From the NCBI GenBank assembly GCA_013054445.1, contig JAAMPI010000198.1, forward strand, positions 1-52,557: a DNA stretch of 52,557 nucleotides, read 5' to 3'. Source of the stretch: Cudoniella acicularis (lineage: Eukaryota > Ascomycota > Leotiomycetes > Helotiales > Helotiaceae). Position numbers and translations under genes: made by a program. Below the pieces are notes generated by a model. The model searched no databases. It saw only the letters and a program-made list of their open reading frames with translations, and was not told where the DNA came from. The stretch's first letter is position 1; each line of letters begins with the position of its first letter. Of the stretch, positions 21,238 through 31,308 are shown piece after piece.

Positions 21238-24200
21238 ATGATTATTGAAGCTCTTTTGATCAGCACGCTCCTTGTAACTTGTCTAGCTACGGAAGCTTTT
21301 AACTCTTCAACCTACAAACCCCTTTTTGAAGCATATTCCAACAGGACTCCAGTTTTCGAGAATTTAACTCTTCTTGACATAATCGCCAAAAATGGTTCTG
21401 GTCAGATTGCACGCAGAGGGCTCACATCCCTACCTGATGGAGTTTGCGCCCCTGGCCAGCCATGCACTAATGGAGCGTGCTGTAGCAAAACCGGTGTCTG
21501 TTCATACGCCCCAAGCAGCTGCTCCAGCGATAATTGCATTTCAAATTGCAAGGCGAAAGCCCCATGCGGACAATATGCAGACACTTCAAAATCAAATTGT
21601 CCATTGAACGTTTGTTGCTCACAATACGGGTTCTGTAAGTTCCATTTTCGTTTCTATCTCTACAAGTAGGCGGTACAATGCTAAAACTCAATTATTAGGT
21701 GGCACAACTGACCTTTTCTGCGGGAATGGATGCCAAACCGGCTTTGGTGGCTGTGGTCCTGCTCAAACACCTGCTTGCGGCGGAACTTCAGCGTCAGCCA
21801 GAGTCATTGGTTACTATGAAAGCTGGTAAGGGGTTTTCAATTAACCTTTTGTATATAAGTAACTTTGAATCAGGGCTTCTACTCGCAAGTGTGATATACG
21901 GAATCCAGAAGATCTAGATCTTACTGGCTTATCACATCTTAACTTTGCATTCGCTTTTTTCGATCCCAAAACATTCAAAATATCACCGATGGACTCTACT
22001 TCGGCTCCCCTTTATTCCCGGTTCACGTTCCTCAAGAAAAAGAAAACTTCTTTAAAAACTTGGATCTCGATTGGCGGTTGGAGCTTTAACAATGATGGAA
22101 ATTCCCCAAGTACCCGGACTGCGTACAGCAACATGGTCAGCACCACAGGCAATCGCCAGATGTTTATTAGCTCTCTGACGAGTTTCATGATTACCTATGG
22201 CTTCGATGGAGTTGATATTGACTGGGAGTAAGTCTTGCGAGCCATGTTCTAGATTTCGTAGCCTAACTACACTCCCACAAAGGTATCCAGGAGCAGATGA
22301 CCGGGGCGGCCTCCCAGCAGACACGGCGAACTTTGTGTCCCTTGTTAAAGAATTGAGAGCAGCATTTGGAAGCAACTATGGAATCACAGTCACTCTACCC
22401 TCTTCATTTTGGTATCTGCAGCATTTCGACATCGTCACTATGCAGAATTACGTTGATTGGTTTAACTTCATGAGCTACGATATTCATGGCGTTTGGTAAG
22501 AAACCCCTTTTAAACTTCCAGCACGAACTAAGCTTTGCTAGGGACTCGACGAATAAATATACTGGGCCTTATGTAAGTCTCTCTCGACGCCTTTTATCTA
22601 TTTACTAATATTCTAGATCTGTCCGCACACTAATCTCACTGAAATCAAAGACGGATTATCTTTAATGTGGCGCGCTGGCGTTACCCCCGAGAAAGTCGTC
22701 CTTGGATTGGGCTGGTACGGCCGTTCATTCACCCTAACGGATCCAAACTGCAATAAACCAAACGGAATATGTCAATTTTCTTCAGGGGGTAATCCTGGCT
22801 CTTGCACCGACTCCGCAGGAACGCTCTCAAATGCAGAAATAAAAAGAATTTTGGCAAGTAGTGGAGCCGTCCAATCCTTCGATCCAGTTGCTGCCGTGAA
22901 GTGGGCGACGTGGGGCACAAACCAGTGGGTCAGCTATGATGATGGACAGACCATGCAGCTCAAGATCGCGGCAGCGAACAGCTTGTGCCTCGCCGGAATT
23001 ATGATTTGGTCAATTGATCAGGACAATACTGACGGTGATAGTATGAATGATCTCTTGGGTGTTGGCATTGCGAATGGTGCAACTGAAGCTCAAGCACAAG
23101 ATTACAAGAATCAACTGAATAATGCTTCATTCAAAAAAGCCATTGGAGATTCATGTTATTGGAGTCTTTGTGGCGAACGGTGCCAAGGTGGCTACTTTGA
23201 CGTAGCTGAGGTTCGAGGGCAGGTCGCAGGGGTATTGAAAAATTCCATTTGCGCCGCTGGAAATTTCCAGACACTTTGCTGTGCACCTGGGACTACATTG
23301 GGCTCATGCAAATGGGAGGGGTGGCGTGGCGTTGGAATGCCATGCACTCCTGTTTGTAGTGATCTGGCTGCCGCAATTGTGGCTCAAAATTCAAACAGTT
23401 ATGGCTTGTCTCCGGAAGGCTTGCTAAACGATTTGACATGCACAGGTAGAAATTTCATTGTCAAAGAAATAAGTTATGTAATTCTGACGATTTTTTAGGC
23501 GGTTACCAAGCTTTCTGCTGTTCCGGGTTAGTTATTAAGTCGTTGGGAAGGAGGAGAAAAAGAAACATTGGCTAATAAACAGTGCAATTCCTTAGTTTCA
23601 AACCCTCTACGCAAACAAACACCGGAAATTTGCTGCTTTACGGACAGGGTACAATTTCCAAGCGAAGTGTCAATCCACTACATGAACGTGGTGGTAGAGG
23701 TGTTGGAATGGGTCTTACCTTAGCAATTTGTATTGCTGCAGTTGTTGCTATGATTGCTGGAGCCCCCATCACATTTGGTCTCTCACTGATCGGAATTCCT
23801 GCGGAAATCGAACTTTGTGCTGCTGCCGGAATCGTGATAGCAGTTGTCGGTTTTGCTGTCCATGGAAGTGAAAGCGGGCAAAGAAATCCCGTCAGTTCAC
23901 CAAATTAAGCTCCCCTTTTTACAAATATACTGATGTTTCAACAGAATGGTAGTCCAGGGGTAAACGACCCTAGAACTGGAACCCCCATCACAGTTACATC
24001 TAAAAATGGGGGCCTCAGATCGTCTTACGGCCAATGGCCTATTCTCGGGTTCCCGGCAACATCATTCGCAGGCTGCGACTGCTCAGTAACATATACCTGT
24101 CGTTACAACCTGGGATGGGACGAGATCTGCGATAATCAGCGTTGGGCCATTACTGAACTATTGAACAAAAAGTCGGTTTATACCCCGGCAGCTTCCGGCA

Positions 24201-25373
24201 GAGCTCCACTGCGGAATTATCGCTCTTGGGCTCAAAACCATAAGGATTCGTACCGGACTTTAGTTCAGGGCCAACGTGCATATTGGGCCCAATGCCAAGT
24301 CGACGAGTTTCCTATGGGAAATCTGATTGACTCCGGAAACAATAATCCCCAGGCTTGTCGCCTGGTTAATGGAGTTGCTAACCAAGGTCAGTTCACTCTA
24401 CTATAAAGATATAAGGCTGACCGTGCTTCAAGCCCAGGGTGGTGATTGGAACATGTGGAAAATGGCACAGTGGACGCCTTGCTCCAGTTTCCGGCAGACA
24501 GTTTGTAAGAAAAAAGATCCTACAAAGGTAACCTGGTATGCTAGAAACTATTCAATTCCTTGTTGCGCAACAGAGATCATGTCTCTAACAACTTGATAGG
24601 GAATTTGGGCCGCTCAATGGAAATAGGGGCCCCAGGAGGGGAAAACATATAATAACGGCATATGGATTTGATTCGCAAACTCCCAATGCACTCTGCTTCG
24701 CATCCTTTACATATACGGGACAGGACAACAGAGTTTCAAATACTATGGTAGAAGACCATGGGTTTCGAGTGCTTGGAGATGATCCGTGAGTCTACTATAA
24801 TTAATTTCTATGCGGTTTTCGTTCAGAGGCAGACCATATTTATTAGTACTGACGACTAACAATTGCAGAATGTTTTACGGAGCTGGCTCGGGGTGGCAAA
24901 GACAAAACTACATCATCGATCCAGCACCCAAAGCCAACGAGCGCCAGCGACCTACTAGCATGGGGAGCGCAGCATTCCTAAAGCGCGATGTGCAAGAAGC
25001 TGTAGGGTTTTCAACCGAAGACTACGAAACCATGTCTGAAAGTTTTGAGGATTACTTGGAGGCACACAATCTTCGCATCGAAGACATGAGTGGTAACCCT
25101 ATTGCGGCCGAAAGCTGTGACCTGCTTTATGACGACTATTCCGAGTCAACGGTCCTTCTCTCAAACGAAAATGGATTCGTAGAAACCGTAACAGTCACAG
25201 GCAATTCTCGAAATAGCATCACGAGCGTTAATGCTGCTTCCCCAACGTCGGGAGCATCGGAGCCAAGGAAAAGTTTGGGGGGCACTTTTCCGATAGCTAC
25301 GAGAAGCGCAGTAGATCCTGCTGCCCGAACGAGCAGTATTTTAACGTCAATTGCGACAAGTAGTGGGCGTTAA
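21238..25373 (+). CDS. GH18 class V chitinase, subgroup C, with decayed C-terminal part
   Basis: Secreted chitinase starting at ATG 21238 (MIIEALLISTLLVTCLA, signal peptide). Exons: 21238-21634, 21699-21825, 21874-22227, 22283-22495, 22542-22572, 22617-23445, 23499-23526, 23596-23890, 23945-24386, 24433 on. Two hevein-type modules (ACCSKTGVCSYAPSSC; NVCCSQYGFCG) precede the GH18 barrel with ISIGGWS and catalytic YGFDGVDIDWE (Glu about 293). After it come a cysteine-rich region (SCYWSLCGERC, QTLCCAPG, CTPVC), a hydrophobic hairpin (about 23700-23860) and a long C-terminal extension, the layout of killer-toxin-like subgroup C chitinases. The extension is damaged: a frame change near 24586 giving TGA at 24594-24596, another near 24645, TGA at 24669-24671 in GIWI*FANSQ, and one near 24695. 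An apparently intact last exon follows (24869-25373, MFYGAGSGWQRQ). Catalysis is probably preserved in a shortened protein of about 959 residues. Confidence 0.88.
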
Positions 25374-25861
25374 AACCTTCCTTCACTCCTCAGCTTTCCT
25401 AACTTCTTCTCACGACACACTTAGTCGCATAAGGTCTTTGTAGATGACGGGCGAATACCATTAATGATGTTGCCGTGTGACAAGAAATATGAGTGAAAAG
25501 TATACTTGCGAAAGCTTATAAATTCAAAGGGCAATATCAAAAACAACTTTAAATAAACTGAAATAATAAGGCAGTATCATGTTTCATTGTGGGTAGGTAT
25601 ATGGGTATCAATCTAGACTATTACTATAATACGAACAAATCAACGAATCTTTTGGAAATATCTCACTTCACACGCATCCTATATCCTATATCCTCCTCGT
25701 CTTCTATCCACACTGCACCACACTATGTTTCCTCGACATGTCAACTATACAAAATAAATCCTCCACCTGATAAAAGAAATCTTCTACCTGATCTACCTCG
25801 CAAAACAAACGAATGAATGTACAGATGCTGCCAGCATCTAGTATTAACGGCTGAACTAATG
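25374..25861. other. Intergenic between convergent genes
   Basis: 3' flanks of the chitinase (plus) and the truncated gene (minus). AT-rich with short C-rich runs ('atatcctatatcctcctcg'). Nothing else recognised. Confidence 0.45.
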
Positions 25862-26269
25862 TCACCGCACAACTCTCTCGCCATACAAACTCCCCACATC
25901 ACCCCTCATCCCACTACTTATACTCCCATTCCTATCCAACGGGCCACCAACCTCCGTGCCCTCAGCGCTCTTATCATCATCATAGAACCCCGCATCGCTG
26001 AAGTCCTCTGCCCTTGCATCCGCATCATATGAGCTACTCCCCATCATAGGCGGCGTACTTGGCACAACGATCTTGCGCGGACTCTGCCTCTCCCTTTCAG
26101 GTTCCATTCTCCTTGGTGCAGCACGAGGAGAGGGTCGATTTGCCAGTTGTGCGGCGGTAAAGCGTTGACCTGTGCTGCCGAAAGCGGTGGGTTGTGGTTG
26201 TTGGTTTTAATGATTTTCTCCGCTGAGTGGTGTGCCTTGTCTCACTAAGCTAGCAGGTGGGGTCAAGAG
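25862..26269 (-). pseudogene. 3' end of a truncated gene of unknown function
   Basis: The minus strand reads continuously from about 26269 as LTPPASLVRQGTPLSGENH, a TAA stop, then NQQPQPTAFGSTGQRFTAAQ, LANRPSPRAAPRRMEPERE, SPRKIVVPSTPPMMGSS and a Ser/Asp/Gly-rich end (GSLYGERVVR) before the stop at 25862. This low-complexity, basic-then-acidic tail looks like the disordered cytoplasmic C-terminus of a larger protein. The TAA falls in a Gln-rich stretch and could be CAA-to-TAA. A 'cctctctag' acceptor-like site lies just upstream at about 26270, but no upstream exon is found; a putative LTR starts at 26302. I infer that the 5' part of the gene has been lost, perhaps with that insertion. Confidence 0.4.
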
Positions 26270-26301
26270 ACTAGAGAGGAAAGATTACGTGCCGGGACTA
26301 T

Positions 26302-26687
26302 GTGTTGTCCTATTTGGTATAGAAGAGTGACTTCTATTACCCGCCACAGACTCTGCGTTCAGATCTCTGTCCAGACACTATTTTTGCGTGGAACGCGGCG
26401 CACCGGGGGCTCCTTCCTACGTAAAAAGAGAGCCCAGACAGACAGACAGACAGATAGTGCTAAGATCGGCCCCCAGGTCCCAGACTCTATCACGTGATCC
26501 CCTTGCCTTACGCCCCTGGTTCTCTGTGCTACAACCCTCAGGTGCCGCCAAGCTGTTAGAAATAGCGCTTCAGAGCCCTTGGGACTCACGTGATGCCGCG
26601 CTAGCGTTAGCGATCCAGGCATAAATAGCTTGCTCCCTACAGTTAGAATCAATCAAGTCGTCAACTCCAACCATATATTGCAACACA
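26302..26687. mobile_element. Possible solo LTR
   Basis: The segment opens with TGTGTTG and closes with the exact complement CAACACA, as LTRs do (TG...CA). It is 386 bp, clearly more GC-rich than its flanks, and contains a TATA-like 'cataaat' about 60 bp before its right end plus a short (gaca)n microsatellite at about 26437-26452. No matching target-site duplication is obvious at the ends and no polyprotein lies nearby, so this could instead be another repeat type or unique promoter DNA. It separates a truncated gene from the AA9-like gene. Confidence 0.35.
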
Positions 26688-26737
26688 AGCCTCGGACCTG
26701 GAGCTACACGTGATTCCCGTTCGTGACAATGGTGCTC

Positions 26738-27616
26738 TTATGGTATCCCAGTGGCTGTCGCCATAGGCGCAATGAAATCTTGATACCCCACAGTTATTGT
26801 CCCACTATACAATGGCGGCCCAGGAACTTTGTACCCAACCCAGGATGGTGAAGCTACCAGCTGGCTAAGCACCTTGATATCGCTATCGTGGTATAATTCG
26901 GCGGCCGCGACACCTACTGGAATATTATTTCCACTTCTAGAGATTCTCAAATTGAAGCAGGCGAGGAAAACCTGAGGCATTTCATTGTGTAGAGCCAAAA
27001 TTTCATGTCGTACAACATAATTTCCAGCAGCGATATCAGACGGGAGAATGGAGGCCCAGGTATAGTTGTTGTATGATATAAGCCAAGTTGCCCAACCGTC
27101 CCAGTAGGACTTCCCTTGCGCCTTTACCTCACCCGTCTCATCTATCTTGAAGAATTTAAGCTTTGTTTTGTCAACGGTAGAACAAGACCCATTGCAAGCA
27201 GCGAGATAAGTGAGAATAGGTCCAGGATGCTCCATGTTTGTCCACCAAAAGGTGATGTTGGAGCCGGCTTTTACGGGGACGTAGGTTTGGCCAGGAGTAC
27301 TGTCGTGACCACATGCCATATCTGGGTTCTGGTTTTGGACGGCTTTCTGGGAAGCGTTGTAGAAGTAATCCATCGGATAACTCCACGTCTTTTCGTATGG
27401 AGCTGGATAGCGTTGTAGCCATTGAGGCATCACTGCGGGGTGTTCGAGAGTGCCCTCATTAATCCCGACATAACTGTTAGTCCCATTTAGTGATATTCTC
27501 GTTTGCCCAGAAATGACTTACGTGACGCGACCCACAGTGATATTCGCGACGAAACAATGACTATTGACGCTGACAGCATAACTGAAGATGGCAGTAATTA
27601 AAGTGATTGACAACAT
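26738..27616 (-). CDS. AA9-like lytic polysaccharide monooxygenase
   Basis: Exon 1 (27616-27522) and exon 2 (27473-26738), with a 48-nt intron, encode 276 residues. The signal peptide MLSITLITAIFSYAVSVNS ends directly before His20, giving the N-terminal histidine that LPMOs need for their copper-binding brace. The second brace His is about His114 in NMEHPGPILTYLA. The family block RHEILALH (about 187-194) and Gln199 of PQVFLACFNL follow. AA9 enzymes cleave cellulose or related glycans oxidatively using copper and an electron donor. The axial copper residue, Tyr in most AA9 (QFY), is Phe201 here. No C-terminal binding module or GPI site is present. A TATATAA lies about 125 bp upstream of the ATG. 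Confidence 0.88.
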
Positions 27617-27737
27617 TGCTTTATAATGGGCCGGCGAGTAGTCAATTATAACTGAGTTTAAATTTTTTGGATAGAAAGGTAAGTTCTCTCAAACTACAAG
27701 GCAAAGAATGCGTTAATAGCAGAAGTTAAAGGGGTTG

Positions 27738-27744
27738 TTATATA
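27738..27744 (-). promoter_or_regulatory. TATA box candidate for the AA9-like gene
   Basis: On the minus strand this reads TATATAA, 122-128 bp upstream of the ATG at 27616, a plausible spacing for a fungal core promoter. No transcription start is known. Confidence 0.4.
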
Positions 27745-27895
27745 GTAGCTATATTAGGGCACAGACTCTTCACTTGCGTAAGCTTTGTTCCCCTCTTTCG
27801 TTTAATCCTAAATTACTATAGTCACAAGTACGTTTTCCCCGCATTCGAAGCATAATGTTGGATGTCTTATATATTAGATGCTGTCCGATTATTTT

Positions 27896-28274
27896 GGGTA
27901 CACTTGTTTTGGCATGAGGCCACAAGGCACTAACACACACATTTCAACCCCTATACCCGCCAAGTTTTCAGGCACTTATGCTATTTTAACAAGCGATATC
28001 GCTTCTCTTAAAACACTAAAATTATACCTTTTACGACAACTAACAACACTATAGAATTAGCTTCCTTCTAGCCCTATTTTCTATACGTAAATAATACGAT
28101 TCGAATACAATTTTAAAAATTCTAAATTTACACGAGTTACTTATACTATAATTATATTTTACATCGACCTATGACTTTTTCTAAATTTTTTTCTCAAGCG
28201 AGATAAAGCGGCGTTAGTGATTCGGGTGTGTTTTTGTTAGTGCCTTGTGGCCTCACGCTAAAATAAGTGTACCC
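27896..28274. repeat. MITE-like element with ~44-bp terminal inverted repeats
   Basis: The left end (gggtacacttgttttggcat...) and the reverse complement of the right end match over about 44 bases with few mismatches, including a perfect 21-base core around 'gaggccacaaggcactaac'. The element is 379 bp, AT-rich inside and has no coding frame, as expected of a miniature inverted-repeat transposable element mobilised by a transposase elsewhere. No clear target-site duplication is seen (flanks 'attatttt' and 'tcaggct'), so superfamily is not assigned. It lies between the AA9-like gene and the small membrane-protein gene. Confidence 0.8.
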
Positions 28275-28640
28275 TCAGGCTGGGATCCACACATGATAAT
28301 TTGACATTGTCTTATTAAGAAGTTGGGTGATGATTTCACTTCTCATAGCACAAGGAAGCTGTTCAGAGGAAGAAAGAGTATCAATTATCGTAATTAAGAG
28401 GAAGAGACGAGAGCTACGTACGGGTGAGGATATATATATATGGCACCTCACCCTGGCTTGGAGCTAGCCATCCCTGTAGATCTCTACTCCCCACGTGATT
28501 AACTGCCAGGATCGCATTCCTTACAACATGTCTAACCTTAACCAACTTCTTCCTAACATCTCCAACTCTAACACACTCATCTCACCTCAAAACCCACCAT
28601 CTCCATCAATTCCTCAAAATCGTTCCTCACACACACCACA

Positions 28641-29318
28641 ATGGCACCTTCACGTTCCACACCCATGAGGATCTCCCTCGTCTACACAATCTACTTTCTC
28701 TGGGTCGAGCCTCTCTTCGCGCTCGCCGGGACATATCTTTGCCTTTTCGACCCAGCACGCTTTCTCACCGGCACTGTACCCGTTCCTGGTCTCTCCATTG
28801 AAACCAAAATCATAAGTCCCGTGTCACACTTGATTCTCACGAACATCGGATCTCTATACGTGCTTTTCGCGATCGTAGAAGGCATCACTCTGAGAGTGAC
28901 GAAGGAAAGGGAGGTTTGGTTTACCATTTTGGGAGCCTTGCTGATATCTGATGTTGGGCACTGTGAGTTTTCCTCTCTTTTGCAGTCTAAGAATGATCGA
29001 GGGGAAGAATAAGCGCGTTGTGGAAGTGTTGTGTGCTCTTTCAGCCGATTCACTCCCTCAATTCGGTCATGAGGGGTCATTTGAGAAATTATTACCATAG
29101 CTAACTCCTCAACAGTATACGCGGCTTACTCCATCGCTCCATCGCACGCATCCGATTTCATGAGCTGGAATAGCGATGAGTGGATCAACTACGGGACGTT
29201 GACCTTAGGATTTTTACTCAGGCTTGCATTCATGTTGGGCTTGGGAAGAAATCGAATTGATGCGAAGGACAAGAGCCGGACGTTTCATCTCGGCGTCGAA
29301 TCCATTGCACTGGACTGA
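28641..29318 (+). CDS. Small four-span membrane protein, DUF7704-like
   Basis: Exon 1 (28641-28962) and exon 2 (29116-29318), joined over a 153-nt intron, encode 174 residues. There are four hydrophobic segments: ISLVYTIYFLWVEPLFALAG, ILTNIGSLYVLFAIVEG, WFTILGALLISDVGH and a final LTLGFLLRLAFMLGLG. The pattern YFLWVEP...FDP near the N-terminus and a short charged tail fit the fungal DUF7704 family as I remember it. Function is unknown. The intron is needed: without it the frame ends in a stop after RGEE. A 'gatatatatatatgg' stretch about 200 bp upstream may supply the TATA element. Confidence 0.78.
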
Positions 29319-31308
29319 GGAGCCCAAGAGTCTGCTTCCGAGGCTAGCGGAATGGGGAGGTTGTTTTTGATGGTAGAAGACCCAATGTACCTCTTTTTTC
29401 CAATATGTATGTACGATAAAATTGTGAACCAATTCTACACTTTTACTGTGACTCTTAATCTTTTTTTCCCAGCTTATGCACCACTTAATAGTCTAAACGA
29501 ACTACTCTCTTGGTAACAACTCGGGGGACTGGCGAGATCAGATAAAGGGGCTTAAGAGACGGCGCTAAATTAAAGTGCTACCTAGGTATAGTTCAGGACT
29601 CAGGTCACTATACTTCAGCGACAAGCCCCTAAACCTCAGTTAATTCATGTTATTTTCACGTGTATCAATTGAATCACGAATATTTGTTCATAAAACATTT
29701 CTAAAACAAATATTTTTATATATATAAATTTGCTATTACTCTATGATTCAATGATTATATACTCGGTGAGATTGCGATCCGTCAATGCGTATACTATATT
29801 ACAGGCATCTACACGCTATATTTCAGGGTTCGGGTTATCACTATGCTTAATGTTAGCGAGGAACCCCTAAGCCTTAGTCAATTCATGTTATTTTTGCGCG
29901 CATTAATTAAATCGCGAATATTGAATCCTAAAACACTTCCGAGTTCGATATCTACAAATTAAGTGGCAATAATTCTAATATTTAATGCTTGTATACCTAA
30001 AACTAAGTTCTAGCAGTCATAAATAGAGACGCTGTTGTGTGCTATGGGCTCTGGTCAGTATGATTTAGCGAGAAACCCCTGAGTGTTAGTGGGTTCATGT
30101 CATTTTGGTGCAAATCAATCGAATTACGACTGCTTTATCGTGAAATTTTTGCGAAATGATTAATTATGTATAAAATCACTACTTTTCATCAATTTCAAAA
30201 TAGAAAGTATTTGGGAATAAGTAGTTACAAGTCGGAAAAAGGGATCGCCGCTTGCGGTCCCTTAGCGCTGTTGCTTGCTAAACTCAAGTGATATGTACAG
30301 GACAGTATGGCAGTACGCTGTATTTTCAGCGAAGGTGCCGAGGTAGTAACTCGTAACGCACTTCTTTCACTTCTATTTTTATTGCTTCATCTACCTAGAA
30401 TAAAAAGTTAGTAGTATAAATTCATCAACTAACTATTAAAGATTAGAGAATTAAGTTTTTATTGGAGAACAATTCGTAAAAGTATATATAGAACCCAAGG
30501 AAAACAAGCAGACAGACTGTTTCACAGCGAATTAAGTACCGGGGCTACGATGAGGGGTGCTTTCGATATTGCGGGGTAGATCCCTGAGTGCCTTGAATCG
30601 TGTCCTGGAAAGGGGGAGTATAAGCGAGGATCACTGTACATCGGACAGAGCACTCCACACAGGGACAGGGTGTTTGTTAAGTTTAGAGTCGATACGGGGT
30701 AAATCCCGGCTGGTCTTCCGAGACTTGCCTTTTCTGGCACTTCATCTTGTTGATCTCGGGTTTTTTCCAACCCTTCCAGCTTGGCGTTAACAAGGCACAC
30801 CTGCTCAACCAACAGGTGAGGGAAAAGGAATCTATGACACGTATTCCCATCGATACATAAACTGGCTGATTTTCGCGAACAAGAAAATATCTGCATGGAG
30901 GACGGGAGATCTTCAGAACATCAGACCTTCAGACCTTGACGCCAAGAGCCAAGAACAGGGGAGGTCCAGATGTACGTGGCGCTATTGAAATGGCGCGCAT
31001 GAAGCCTGCTACAGTACCTCGTATTTGCAAAGTTTTCGAGAGCTTGATCGAACGCACGTTTGCACAGATGAATGCGGGTCGGATGCTACAGAACGCACGT
31101 ACAGAGATTTAATTCTCTTGTCGTGGTACGATGCGGTCAGCTGCGGTGGGCGGCTGATGTCGAGTACATGCGTTTAAAAGGGTGAGCTCGCCCTTTTGAG
31201 ATTGAAGCTCGACTCGAAGGTAATATAGAGAGTCAATTGCTCTGAGTCTGACCCGTTTGTTCGCGGTCGACGTCCTTTCGTTCTGACTTCTTTGCCCTGA
31301 AACTAATA
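29319..31308. other. Two-kilobase intergenic region
   Basis: No gene with family resemblance. The left half holds the degenerate tandem repeat listed separately. A minus-strand ORF of 124 codons (30522-30896) has no recognisable domain and sits in locally GC-richer DNA. The last ~200 bases are the promoter of the deacetylase gene. Confidence 0.5.
29590..30190 (+). repeat. Degenerate tandem repeat, three copies of ~210-240 bp
   Basis: Three successive units share the order 'gcga.aa.cccctaa..cttagt.aattcatgtta' followed by an AT-rich half with 'atcgaat.acga'. The anchor words lie at about 29618 (gcgacaagcccctaa), 29856 (gcgaggaacccctaa) and 30068 (gcgagaaacccctga), i.e. spaced 238 and 212 bp. 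Copies 1 and 2 are closer to each other than to copy 3. No coding frame runs through. The units may be remnants of a repeated element or an old minisatellite. Confidence 0.7.

Noticed and set aside
26437..26452. (gaca)n run considered as a CRISPR or functional repeat
   Set aside because: Only a four-unit microsatellite, with no spacer structure, and CRISPR arrays do not occur in fungal nuclear DNA.
30241..30261. Hairpin 'gggatcgccgcttgcggtccc' as an RNA gene
   Set aside because: A single short stem with a mismatch; no tRNA, snRNA or snoRNA boxes around it.
30522..30896. 124-aa minus-strand ORF upstream of the deacetylase
   Set aside because: No family resemblance, unbalanced composition and an overlapping plus ORF; kept only as a remark on the intergenic region.
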